Positions 11,714 to 22,170 of a DNA stretch of 64,000 nucleotides are shown piece after piece. Positions within the stretch are counted from its first letter, which is position 1. Every line of letters starts with the position of its first letter. The position numbers and the translations under genes are program-made. The stretch is from Primulina eburnea (Eukaryota > Streptophyta > Magnoliopsida > Lamiales > Gesneriaceae). A model generated the notes under the pieces. That model made no database searches. It had not been told where the DNA came from and saw only the letters and a list, made by a program, of their open reading frames with translations. The DNA is taken from positions 7,603,869-7,667,868 of the forward strand of contig NC_133109.1 of NCBI RefSeq assembly GCF_022965805.1, given 5' to 3'.

Positions 11714-12719
11714 TGATAGGATCGATTGATGTATCAAGAGTGTTTAGAAGGGGGTTGAATAAACACTCATAATTAAAACTGATCTTTTCGAATTTTCAGT
11801 TCAGTTTGGTGAAAAACTGATTCTCGGAATCTTGTTGGTCAATGACAATCAGTTAAACTGAAGTAGTTGCGGAAACTAACTGACTGAAAGATAGAATACA
11901 AAACTGAAATAAAATACGCAAGGATTATTTCTGGATGTTCGGAGATTTCAATTACTCCTACGTCACCCTTCTATCTCAAGGATAGGATTTCCACTAAAAG
12001 GCTTTGATCGAATACAAGATTTGTACTGACCCACTTCAGTTTGGACTTATCACTGCCAAAAACTGAAACTCTTAGTATTTACAATATGTTCTCAGTGCGT
12101 AACTGATCTTAGCACTATCGAATTTACCGATTATTACAAAGTGCTCGTGAGCTCAAATTGTAGCCTTGACTGGTACGAATAAATCAAGTAAGAGTGAGCT
12201 AAGATTTTGGCAGAATAACAGCAAGCTTTGAATTATGTAATCTCGTTGTTATTAAGCTGTTCTTCTGTCATATTTATAAGCTTCCCTTCCAACGGTAACT
12301 TGAGATATATTTGAATCTTTGTATCCGTTGATTGTCACTTCATCATTTCTTGGTAATTGTTTGCTTCATTTATTGTAATGCGGCGTCTTAACTTCAATGC
12401 GTTGTTCTAAGATGTATTGATTGAAGTGCGGCATTTCATATTCAGTTGCAATCTTCTATTTCTCTTTGTCGGTTGAATTTTCTTTCCCGAGAAATTTTTG
12501 AAGGATGCTTAGCTTAAAGGCATACGGCCGAGTGTTATATATGTCAGTTGACGAGGAGAATAACTGAATTGCGTTTCAGTTGCGTAGATTGGTTTACTAG
12601 ATTCAGTTGCTGAGTTCAGTTTACTCTATCAGTTGCTGAGTTCAGTTTTACTCGATCAGTTGCTTTGTATTTTCAGTTGGTTCATATTTTTGTCAAACGC
12701 CGGAATTTAGTTTCCAACA
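11714..12719 (-). repeat. 3' LTR of element B
   Basis: 1006 bp. The right-hand 5' LTR (51523-52582) is 1060 bp. The 54-bp difference is explained by two fewer units of a roughly 27-bp repeat (CTCGATCAGTTGCTGAGTTC) near 12600-12670. It contains CTCCTACGTCACCC (complement of the GGTGACGTAGGAG motif) at about 11956-11969. Confidence 0.9.
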
Positions 12720-12732
12720 ATTCCCCCCTTTA
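12720..12732 (-). other. Polypurine tract of B
   Basis: The plus strand ATTCCCCCCTTTA is a purine tract on the element strand, directly at the edge of the 3' LTR. C has an equivalent tract at 18117-18130 with the same following TATGGTGTTTGAC. Confidence 0.85.
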
Positions 12733-12844
12733 TGGTGTTTGACAAAAATAAGTAAATAGTGATTGGATGTCTGAACTCATTGTAGATAAAATAAGAGAAA
12801 TAATAACTGAATAATGGACTACACAAATCTGTAGAGATTTTTCT

Positions 12845-15545
12845 TCAACGAGAAGATTTCTTTTGTTGTTCTAGAATTTTTTTGATCTCTTCCCCTTTTT
12901 TGTCGAACACATCCATCTTCATAGATGATCTTCGAATGTTAGTGGAAAGAATTTTGACGTCTGATGAGATACTTTATACAGCAGTTTGAAAAGAAGTCTG
13001 CAGCAATTCTATTTTATTGGAAACAGAAGTTTCCAATCGCTCAACTCGTTTGCTGATTATATCCTGAGTTGTAAATAGACTTTGAGCTAGACCTCTGTTA
13101 TTTTTAATTTCATCCACAGTTCGGGTAAGAACCTCCATGTTGGCTTGAATGGCTTTCAGTTTTGCTGCATCAAATTCAATTGAAGAATCCAGTTTGACAG
13201 TATGAGAAAATTGTATGGATTGAATTTTCTTGATTTCGGTAAGCATCTGCTGCATATTCTGTATTTCCTCAAGGACAAGGTCCATATCTGTGGATTGATG
13301 AGGAGGTGACTGAGATGTCCGTGGTTCATGTGAGATTTGATCAAAGACCACCATGGTCCTATCAGATAGTATCATATCAGGAACAGTCTGTGCTGGAACA
13401 TCTGTTTCAGTCACTGTGACTTGGACTGAAGGAGATGAGGGTTGATGTTGATCAGCAATTGGCGTTTCTTGCTGAATCAGATCTTCAGTAAGAGGGTCAT
13501 GAACTGATACATTTGTTTGATAGTCCTCTGTTATTTGTGTGGGTTCATCAGTTGGAGAAATTAGCAAAGCTTCCATATTCTCAGCAGTCTGTTGATTTGG
13601 TAATTGAGTAGGCACCATTGTTTGCTCCTTTGGTTCAAAATCAGCAGGCTGAACTGGTGCTTCTGTTGGGATAGGAACCTATTGAGTAATTTGATCAGTT
13701 GAATGATCAACTGCTTCAGGAATGGATACAATAATAATAGATTCTGTCACCACTGCTTGAATAATTTCATCAATGTTGGCAAAATTCAACTCAGCTTCAG
13801 AGTACAGCTGATGTTCCAAAGCAGATGATTGTGGCACATCCTGAACTGTTTCTTCAGTTGTAACGATAGTTTGTTCTGAGGGTGGCTCTTTCTACTGAGA
13901 GGAGGGTTCTTCTCCTTCTTCTTCAGAGGCTTCATCAGGAAGAACTAACTCCTGATCCATTTCCCACATTTTGATCTGAGCTTGCAGGCTAGTAAGATCT
14001 GTATCTAGCTGAGTGATCATAGCTCGATCATTGTAAGCAGTTGGATTGGTGGGAATGTAGTTGGCCTTCAATTCTTCAAGCAGTTGAGATAGCTTCTTAG
14101 CTCGAATTTGGTCAAAAAAATAGGTTTTTCTCTCCAAAGTCTGAACAATTGTGGCGGCTTTGACCACTTTGAGGACAATTGCTTCAAGTTTGATAAATTC
14201 GTTCAGCTGGGATTTCTTTTTCAGTTGCTTAGCAAAAATTTGAGTTCTATAAGCGGTCCAGGCATCATAGGATTGAAGTTTTGATGCTGCAAAATTATTA
14301 ACCTGTTCCCAAACAAGGTCAATATGAGTTTGAATGGAATTGGATGGCCTGGGCTCTTCAATTAATTTGCCCTTGCCTTTTTCAGTACTGAGGATATGAG
14401 GAATTTCCAATCCAGTGCGAGTAGTATCCACCAGTTCTGTAATCCTTATACCTTTGGTTCTGGCAGGTGCGCGAACAGCAGGACGATTGATATGGATTAA
14501 AGGAGCTTTGATCCTAACTGTTTCTTTTGTTGCATCAGTTGAGATTTCTGGTGGGATGTACTGTAGGGGAACTTCTTTGATAGGCTGTTGGGCATTCAAA
14601 GATGTCAGCCTTTCAGTAGGAATAGATTCTGTTGTGGTTTGTAATTTTGTCCTTTGTGTTCTTGGTTTCTTCCCAATTTTTGGAGAGGGCGTCTTCTCGG
14701 AATCAGATTCACTGATAATCAATTTTCTTTTAACTGCCTTCAGTTGAGCCAATGTCTTGGCCTGTTTAACTGCTTTGGAGCAGCCTGTTGCGTCCCAATC
14801 TCCTTCTTGATCTTCACAAACTGATCAGGAGAGATATCGATTTTAGTTTTGGGTGGCAGAACATTCTTCCCATTAAAAATTTTGAATTTAGATAGTCGCT
14901 CGGAATCATCAGCCACCAATCCTTTGACTTTCATAAAATAGCTTAGCGGCACTGCAAATCCTTTGGATTGCTTGATGGAGGAAAACATATTTTTCAAGAT
15001 ACTGATAATGAGTTGCTTCCAATTGAATTTTCTTTCAGTCATAATAACTGTAATAGCTTGAAATTTTCCAAAGTAAGGGCAGCAAATGATCCTGCCTTGG
15101 CCAATAGCCCTTTGGCTACGATATCAGCCAGCAACTGAACCTCATGCTTCAGTTCCTTCTTAGGATCAGAAACTTTAATTTTCCGTCCATCAGCAGAAAG
15201 TGTAGTTTGCATTTCTTCAATATCTGATGCTTTAACATCAGCAAGTTGTACTAATCCATCAGAAGGTAAGTAAAAGATTTCTCCGAAAGAATCCTCAGAA
15301 ATGGTCACCAACTGACCATTGACAGAGGAAATAATGCTTCCATCAAGATTGATATATCTATTTGAGTAGAAATCCTGGAGTTCTTTTGGGTAAATTTCCT
15401 GCGAGGATTGTCCCAAAAACATCCTGAGACCAGCAGATTCAATCTTCAGAAAGACGTTCTTAACATTAGCTTCTTGAACTGATAAAACCGAGTCAAATTC
15501 AATAGCTATAGCGTTCATCATGTGAGCTGGGATTTGATTCGCCAT
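12845..15545 (-). pseudogene. Extra 3' sense ORF of B (about 900 codons, broken)
   Basis: Function unknown. The likely start is 15545 (MANQIPAHMMNAIAIEF), aligned with a matching ATG in C at 20990. An N-terminal region of about 260 residues contains the well-conserved DGRKIKVSDPKKELKHEVQL and an AKGLLAKAGSFAALTLE segment. A Lys/Ser-rich linker follows (KRKLIISESDSEKT, possible nuclear signal). Next are a Pro/Thr/Glu-rich acidic region and a C-terminal heptad-like stretch (13220-12860) that looks coiled-coil. Frames break near 15040 and 14745, and stops occur at about 13893, 13619 and 12974. The slot after RNase H is where SIRE elements carry an env-like ORF, but I see no signal peptide or membrane segment. 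From memory it resembles proteins predicted in Lamiales genomes. Confidence 0.7.
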
Positions 15546-15690
15546 TGCTGAGAGTAAGGAAACCTGAAATTTTGCGAAATATAAGTTCTGAGTGTATGAG
15601 TTTGCTCTGAGAGATGATGTACGCGTAAGAAATAAAAACTGAATCAAAGCTGGGAATCGTTTATATGTATGTGACTATTTAAATTCTGGA

Positions 15691-15696
15691 CACGTG
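15691..15696. promoter_or_regulatory. G-box in divergent region of B
   Basis: CACGTG within GACACGTGTC, the core bound by plant bZIP and bHLH factors and part of ABA-response elements. The extended 16-bp GGACACGTGTCAGTCC context is identical in C (core 21134-21139). Confidence 0.5.
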
Positions 15697-16067
15697 TCAG
15701 TCCATTAAAAATTTGAGTAAAAATGTGTGTACGTGTGCTGTGAGCGTGTGTGCGAAAAATGAACGGTTTAAAATAGGCCACGTTACGAAATTACAGTCAC
15801 ATCAGTTGATTTGGAATATAATAAGTTTTTAATTTGTTAACTTATATGAGAAGATTTGTAATATATCCACTTGAACAATCAGTTGGGAAACTGATTCATT
15901 TCTGTTGAGAATTCACAAACAATTGTCTTCTCAGTTAACCTCTTAAAAACTGATATTCCCCCTTAATCGGTGCATAAAATAATTAAAGTGACGATATAAA
16001 TTTAAAGATCAGAAAGATTGTTGTTTGCTGAAATATTGATGGCCCTTCAGCTTCCATTATTTCCACC

Positions 16068-16075
16068 TATAAATA
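16068..16075 (+). promoter_or_regulatory. TATA box for antisense ORF-alpha in B
   Basis: TATAAATA 62 bp upstream of the ORF-alpha ATG. The same box is 57 bp upstream of the ATG in C (21525-21532). This places a transcription start 25-35 bp before the start codon if used. Confidence 0.6.
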
Positions 16076-16129
16076 GAAGTAACACAGTTAGTTTCAGTCA
16101 TATTAGTGAAAATATTCCAGACAAAAAGA

Positions 16130-16528
16130 ATGACAGATGCGAGTAGCTTGATTGCTTTGCCGTTTGCTCTGGAGACTAGGAAGGCCGATATAGAATATGA
16201 AGTCTTCTATAAGAGTCTTCACTACTGAAAAAAGTTACAGAAGCTTGAGTTCCTGTATAATACTGGAGAGGCTACCACTCCTAAACTGGTGGCAGAGTTG
16301 AGAAAAGTGCGGGAGCAATTGAACATAGCTTTGTGGGTGGATGTCTTTAAGGATGGTCATATCTATCAGCTAATGCTTCGAAAGGAGCTGAAAATCCTTA
16401 AGCGCATAGCTGATTCTCAGAGCTTTGTGAAGACATCTACTGGACCTTTATCAGCTTGGTTGAAGATGTGGATAATTGTTGTAGAGGAAAAATATGATGA
16501 TGTAATTCATTCAAATGTTTATGGTTGA
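16130..16528 (+). pseudogene. Antisense ORF-alpha of B (132 codons, one stop)
   Basis: Unknown protein encoded against the direction of B. It starts MTDASSLIALPFALETRKAD and ends EEKYDDVIHSNVYG. The middle contains a helical, charged block (VFKDGHIYQLMLRKELKILK) conserved in C. It is exactly 399 nt including the stop, the same as the C copy at 21582-21980 with no indel, although only about half the residues match. One internal TGA (16226-16228) replaces the Trp codon that C keeps at the same position. No signal peptide, membrane segment or known domain is recognised. A TATA box lies 62 bp upstream; ORF-beta follows 330 bp downstream on the same strand. Confidence 0.6.
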
Positions 16529-16857
16529 ATGAAGTATTTCTATGTGCTTAACTTTGTTCTTCTCTTTCTGAAAATGATAAGTTTCATCAGTTGTTATATA
16601 TGAATTGCGAATTTAAACAGATGAGCTGATGAAAGGCTAACTAATATAAGTTGACTATGAACTGAAGTCAGTTAAGCATTAAGTAATAGATGACAGACTG
16701 ATATCAGTTGATAATTAACAACCGATAAATAAAAAGTCTGGGTAAAATAAGAAAAGCGCTTCGGTTGACTTGAGACTCTTTGGTTTCTTCAACATTTAAT
16801 GTCACCTATCTCTAAATAAGACGAGAGAGATAAAATGTGAGACAATAACAGTTCAAT
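16529..16857 (+). other. Spacer between ORF-alpha and ORF-beta in B
   Basis: 329 bp, AT-rich, with many CAGTTG/AACTGA words and no frame of note. The first 200 bp align loosely with the region after ORF-alpha in C (21981-22170). Confidence 0.5.
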
Positions 16858-17157
16858 ATGTCCGACTCAAGTAATTCTGATGCTTGCAGCAGTACGCACG
16901 TTCATGTTACTGAACAATCAAGGCTTTATTTCGAAGAGTTGAAGAAGAAGATTGAAGAATATGTTTTCAAGAAAGTGATGTCAACATGGTTCAAAATTCA
17001 TGATTTGCAGAGGATAAGTAGTAGTGGTGTTGCTCCATCTCGTACTCAAGCAGCAACAACAAGAAGATATATTAATCGTTTTGAAGTTAGGAATGTTACA
17101 GACCTAGTTGATGACAATGTTCTGTTACATGCAATGCTATGGAAAGAATGGCATGTG
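16858..17157 (+). pseudogene. Antisense ORF-beta of B, first part (split by C)
   Basis: 100 codons starting MSDSSNSDACSSTHVHVTEQ, with a charged helical stretch (FEELKKKIEEYVFKK) near residues 30-45. The frame is open up to the ATGTG target duplication, where element C inserted; the first three bases of C happen to make the stop. The frame continues without shift at 46374-46505. Its opening residues (M-S-D-S-S) resemble those of ORF-alpha (M-T-D-A-S-S), perhaps hinting at a shared origin. No known domain. No counterpart survives in C. Confidence 0.6.
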
Positions 17158-18116
17158 TGATAGGATCGGTTATTGACTAAGGAGTGTTTAGAAGGGGGGG
17201 TTGAATAAACACTCCTATGAATTTAAAAGTTCTTTGAAAAAGGTAATTCGGTTTTATTACAAACTGAACTAAATATCCCGTCGGTCAATAACAATCAGTT
17301 AAACTGAATAAGCAGTTGCGGAAAATAAACTGATTGAAAGATAGAATATCTAACTGAAAATGAAAGGCTGCAGTAAAGACAACACAATATGTTTCTGGAT
17401 GTTCGGAGATTTGAATAACTCCTACGTCACCCCTTCTATCTCAAGGATAGGATATTCACTAAAAGACTTTGATCGAGTACAACACTTGTACAGACCCACT
17501 TCTGTCAGGACTTATCTATTGCCTAAACTGAAACTCTTAGTATAATACAATGATCTCTGTAAGTAACTGAACTTTAGCACTTGTTGAATTATCAATATTA
17601 CAGAGTGCTAGTTTGCTCAATTTGTAGCCTTGATTGCTACGAATAAGTCTAATAAGAGTGAGCTGAGATTTTGAGAGAGTAATAGCAAGTTTGAGCTTGA
17701 TAGATCGTTGTTGTGTTCAACTGCTCTTTAGTCATATTTATAGACTTGTCTTTCAACGGTAGCTTTCAATTTATGTATCCATTGATTGCTTCTTCAATAT
17801 TTCTTTGGGCAATGTTCTCTTCATTGATTGTGATACGGCGTCTTAAATGCAATAGCCGAAACACATTGTTCTATGCCGTAGTGATCGAGGTGCGACTTTC
17901 CATATTCAGTTGCTGATATGATCTTTCCCGAGGTATCTTCAGTTGAGAGATTTTAATATTTTCGGCTGAATGTTTTAACTGATCAGTTCTCAACTGATCA
18001 GTTTCCGTTAACTGATTTCAGTTGATAAGTCCAGTTGCCGAATCTGCTTTTGCGTATTAGATGATTTAATCGATTGATTTATGTTTTTGTCAAACTCCAG
18101 AATTTAGTTTCCAACA
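17158..18116 (-). repeat. 3' LTR of element C
   Basis: 959 bp, TGATAGG…TTCCAACA on the plus strand. It is almost identical to 45411-46368. It includes CTCCTACGTCACCC (complement of the motif in A and B) near 17418-17431. Confidence 0.93.
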
Positions 18117-18130
18117 ATTTCCCCCTTTAT
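18117..18130 (-). other. Polypurine tract of C
   Basis: ATTTCCCCCTTTAT on the plus strand, directly at the inner edge of the 3' LTR and matching the tract of B. 18131-18335 between it and the end of the extra ORF is non-coding. Confidence 0.85.
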
Positions 18131-18335
18131 GGTGTTTGACAAAACCAAGAGATTTAACTCAGCTCTTTGTTGATAATAGATTACGCAACTGAATCATAGA
18201 ATAGCTTGGTTCCTTGTAGATAATATAAGGTCTGAGAAAATGATATCAGTTGATAATAATAATCTGATTAATTCTTCAACTAATTCTTCAGCACAACTGA
18301 ATCATAAAATAACTGGACAAATGATATCAGTTGCT

Positions 18336-20990
18336 TCAGCTGCTTTCTCCCTTTTTGTCAAATACCTTCATTCTGTCTGAGAGTTTTCTAACATCGATGG
18401 ATAGAAGTTTTACATCTGAGGAGATACTGGTGGCCATAGTGGTGAAAGAAGTCTGCAGTAATTCTATTTTCTTTGAAATGGAGGTTTCCAGTCGTCCAAT
18501 TCTTTGACTGTTTACATCCTGATTTGTAGAGAAAGAGTTGATGAGTCCCTTCTTAATATCTGTTACAGTTTGGATAAGAGAGTCCATATTGGCTTGAAGT
18601 TTATTCATTTTCTCTAAGTTGAATGCATGTGAATGGTCCAGCTTTAGAGTGTGAGATAGTTGTGTGTTTTGAATTTTGGAGATGGTAGAGATCATTTGCT
18701 CCATATTATTCTGTAGATGCTGAACTTCTTCCAAAATAAGTGCAACATCTGAAGAAGATGAAGGAGGAGACTGATAAGATGTTCCTGGTTCTTTAGAGAT
18801 GTGCTCAAAAATGACCAAAGTTTGATCAGTTGAGACTGATTCAATAACATTTTGAACTGAAATATCAGTTTCAGTTATTTCTCCTTGAACTGGAATATCA
18901 TCAGCAGTGATATCATCTAAATCCTGAGGTGGTGAAGAAGGATTCTGTTCAGCAGATGATGAAAGCACTGAAGTTGGTGCCTCTACAGGATGATTGATTA
19001 AAGTGTCTGCCTCATTAGTGGGGTGAACCGGATCAGTAGATAGATCAGTTTGTACAGATTCAATAGTAACCTCCGGATTGATTTGATCAGCAAAGTGATC
19101 AACTGTGGAAAATTCCTGAACAACTGACTGAATAATTTCATCAATGTTTCCCAATTTCAGCTCAGCCTCAGAATACATCTTAGGAATATTAGTTGTAGGT
19201 GCTGTGTCAGATGAAGATGGAGCAATTGATGAAATACCTTCTGGTTCAGATGAGGAACCAGCAAGATCCGTGACTGGGTTTCCATCTGAATGATCAGCTG
19301 GAGCTTATTCAGCAATTTTTTGAGACATCTCTGGGATGATCAGCTCTTGACCCATTTCCCAGTCTTTAATTTCTTCTTGTAGTGTTATCAGATCTGTTTC
19401 CAATTGAGCATAGACTGCTTTGTCGTTGAATGCAGTTGGACTAAGGGTATTAAAGTTTTGCCTGAGTTCAGCAACTATTTGCTGCAACTTTTGTTCCCGA
19501 TGTAAGTTAAAGAAATATTTCTTCCTTTGCAAAGCTTGTTGAATAGAGGAGGCCTTAACTGTTTTGAGCACTAATCGTTCTAGATCAATAAATCTTTTCA
19601 ACTTTGATTTATTGCGCAGTTCCTTAGCAAAAACATTAACTCTGAAATTGACCCATTTCTCAAAAACTTGGTGCTTCTCTGCTGCAAATGTATTGACTTC
19701 TTGCCAGATAAGGTCAATATGAGTCTGAATTGCATTTGAGGGCCTGGGTTTTTCTTGAAGTTTACTCTTGCCCTTAGAGTCACTTAAAATGTGTGGAATA
19801 GTTAATCCTGATGTAGTTGCGTCAATATTTTATCTGAGTATTATTCCGGTGGGTCTGGCAAATGGTAAAGAAGAGTAAGGTGAGATACTAATCAGTGGTG
19901 CTTTGACCCCTGGAAGTTTTGATGATTTGCTGGATGCAGTGATGTTTGGCAGTAATGAGGATAACGGTAACTGATCCTCAGTTAAGGATGCAACTGAAAC
20001 TTCCTTTGAGAAAACATCCTGGATTGGCTGTTGAGTTCCTGTATCCATTACCTGATCAGTGGATGTGGGTTTAACACGATCAATTGATTTGGTCTTTAGT
20101 GTCCTTGGTTTCTTGACAATTTGAAGAGGTAGAGTCTTCTGACTATCTGAATCACTGAGAGTCAGTTTGTGTTTTGACTCTTTCTTCATTGTCAAGTTTT
20201 TGGCAACTTTGACTGATTTGGGAGCAGTCTGCTCCATCCCAATTTCCTTTTTGATCTTGATGAATTTCTCAGGGGAAAGATCTAATTTGGTTTTGGATGG
20301 TAGAATGTTTTTAGCATGGAATACCTTGAATCTTGTTAATCGGTCAGAATCATCAGCAATTAACCCTTGGTTTTTCAGCAAATAACTGAGCTGGACAGCA
20401 AAACCTTTGGATTGCTTAGCAGAAGAGAACATGTTCTTCAAAATAGTGAATATAAGATGTTTCCAGTTGATTCGTCGTCCAGTCATGATTACGGTGATGA
20501 GTTGAAACTTTTCCAGAGTCAGAGCAGCAAACGACCCAGCCTTCGCCAAAAGCCCTTTGGCTACAATATCTGCCAGCAGTTGCACCTCGTGCTTTAACTC
20601 CTTCTTGGGATCGGAAACTTTGATTTTCCGTCCATCTGCAGAGAGTAAAGTTTGCATTTCTTCGATTTCCGATGCCTTGATCTCAGAAATTTGTGCTAAC
20701 CCATCAGAAGGCAGTGAAAACAAATTTCCAAAATAATCTTCAGAGATGATCATTAGTTTGTTATTGATGGTAGCAGCAATGTTTTCATCAGAATTGATGA
20801 ATCCTGTTGAATAGAAGTCGTGAAGCTCTTTGGGATAAACTTCCTGAGCGTAGAGACCCAGAAAGGATTTTAAGCCTGCTGATTCCAGTTGCTGAAATAC
20901 TTTATTTACATCAGCGTCGGTAATGGTCATAATTGAGTTGAAGTTGATAGCCATGGCGTTCAAAAGATGTGCTGGAATCTAGTTTGCCAT
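18336..20990 (-). pseudogene. Extra 3' sense ORF of C (about 885 codons, broken)
   Basis: Homologue of the B ORF at 12845-15545; function unknown. The aligned start is 20990 (M-A-N, then TAG where B has Gln), so the first open segment effectively begins at 20963 (MNAMAINFNSIMTITDAD). That segment runs 377 codons to 19830 and holds the shared DGRKIKVSDPKKELKHEVQL and AKGLLAKAGSFAALTLE blocks, then a Lys/Ser linker. Further pieces are at 19783-19598 (shifted frame), 19601-19305 and 19178-18336. The last carries an acidic Ser/Thr-rich region and a C-terminal coiled-coil-like end (KIELLQTSF…KVFDKKGESS). The N-terminal domain and the extreme C-terminus are better conserved with B than the middle. 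Confidence 0.7.
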
Positions 20991-21581
20991 TTGAAAGTAT
21001 TAGAAATTCTGATATTTCTCAGGATAAAAATTAGGAGAAGTGAGAGTTCTTTAGAAAGATAAGATTCTCGTAAAGGAAAACTGAGATGAAGCGGGAAATA
21101 GTACTAATGTTTATGATTGTTTGAATTCTTGGACACGTGTCAGTCCAGTAAAATGTTGAGTAAAAATATGTGTACGTGTACTGTAATTTTGTGTGTAAAA
21201 TAATGAGCGGTTAAAAATGTGTACACGTTATAAACTGAAATTCATCATGAATTAGCAGACAGTCATGTCATTTGATGTGGAATATAATAGGTTTAATTAT
21301 TTAACTTTGATGAGAAGATTAGTTGAATAATCAACTGAACGATCAGTTAGGAAAAACTGATTCCTTTCAGTTGAGAATTCACTAACAACTGTCTTCTCAG
21401 TTAACTTTTTAAGCCTTCATTCCCCCTAAATAAATGCATTAAATAAAATAATCCTGATTAAGTAAATCCCAAGGCTTTTAATCGTCTTTTAAAGGAGTGT
21501 CCTTTCATCTTCTTTGACCTGGCCTATAAATAAGAGTAGAGAAGTTAGTCACAAGTATCAGCAAAAAAAAAATACTCAAAG
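20991..21581. promoter_or_regulatory. Divergent intergenic region of C
   Basis: 591 bp between the 3' ORF start (minus) and ORF-alpha start (plus). The G-box CACGTG at 21134-21139 lies in the same 16-bp context as in B. A TATA box faces the plus strand at 21525-21532. An intervening stretch around 21290-21320 (GTGGAATATAATAGGTTTAA) matches B near 15810-15840. Confidence 0.55.
21525..21532 (+). promoter_or_regulatory. TATA box for antisense ORF-alpha in C
   Basis: TATAAATA, preceded by CC as in B, 57 bp upstream of the ATG at 21582. Confidence 0.6.
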
Positions 21582-21980
21582 ATGGCAGAAGCAAGTAGTT
21601 CAAACGTTGATCCTTTTTCGCTGGAAGCACAGAAAGCTGCTATAGAAGACAAAGTGTTCTATGCTAGTCTTCCCTACTGGGAAGAATTACTGGAGCTCGA
21701 GCTCCTGTATAACTCAGGAAGGATTACTTCGTTCAGGCGGATGGCTTAACTGAGAGAAGTGCGAGAGCACTTAAAGATTTCTGCAGAGGTGGATGCCTTC
21801 AAGGAAGGCCATCTCTATGAGCTGATGCTGCGCAAGGAGTTGGAGACTCTTAACAGCATCGCTTCTTCACATGGTTTCTGCAAAACTTCGTCCTCAGCAC
21901 TAGCTGTTTGGATGAATATGTGGATAGCTAGTGTGAAGGAAACTTATGATAATGTAATCCTTTCAAATATTTATGGATGA
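21582..21980 (+). pseudogene. Antisense ORF-alpha of C (132 codons, one stop)
   Basis: Homologue of the B ORF at 16130-16528, with identical length. It begins MAEASSSNVDPFSLEAQKAA and ends ETYDNVILSNIYG. The central block EGHLYELMLRKELETLNSIA and the W-x-x-MWI motif near the end are shared. The only lesion is TAA at 21747-21749 (codon 56), where B has Glu; the B stop position is an intact Trp codon here. Different single stops in each copy argue that a longer intact frame existed in the ancestor. Unknown function; no membrane segments. Confidence 0.6.
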
Positions 21981-22170
21981 ATAAAATATTTATTGCATCG
22001 TTTTGTTCTATTGCTGCACACAATTATCTGTTATATAATCTAATGAAATGCTAACAGTCATCAGTTTTGATAAGTAAACAAATGAACTGATGAAAAACTA
22101 ATAAGTTGATAATGAAACAACTAATAAAATTCAAACTGTTATCAGTTGACAATGATCAACTGATATCTTA
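21981..22170. other. C sequence up to the E junction
   Basis: Non-coding stretch that aligns loosely with 16529-16730 of B, rich in AACTGAT words. Gypsy element E starts at 22171. The ORF-beta region expected next (as in B) is absent on both sides of E. Confidence 0.55.

Larger units (their letters stand above)
15546..16129. promoter_or_regulatory. Divergent intergenic region of B
   Basis: 584 bp between the start of the sense 3' ORF (minus, 15545) and the start of antisense ORF-alpha (plus, 16130). It contains a G-box (CACGTG, 15691-15696) inside GGACACGTGTCAGTCC, and a TATA box facing ORF-alpha (16068-16075). A weak TATA-like CATATAAAC faces the sense ORF (about 15658-15666). The equivalent region in C (20991-21581, 591 bp) keeps the G-box, the plus-strand TATA box and much of the spacing. 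Shared promoter function is inferred. Confidence 0.55.

Noticed and set aside
14415..14747. 110-codon plus-strand frame opposite the B 3' ORF
   Set aside because: Antisense shadow; the C copy has no equivalent open frame, unlike ORF-alpha.
12845..15545. Extra 3' ORF as a viral-type envelope
   Set aside because: No signal peptide or transmembrane segment visible; acidic low-complexity and coiled-coil features fit an intracellular protein better.
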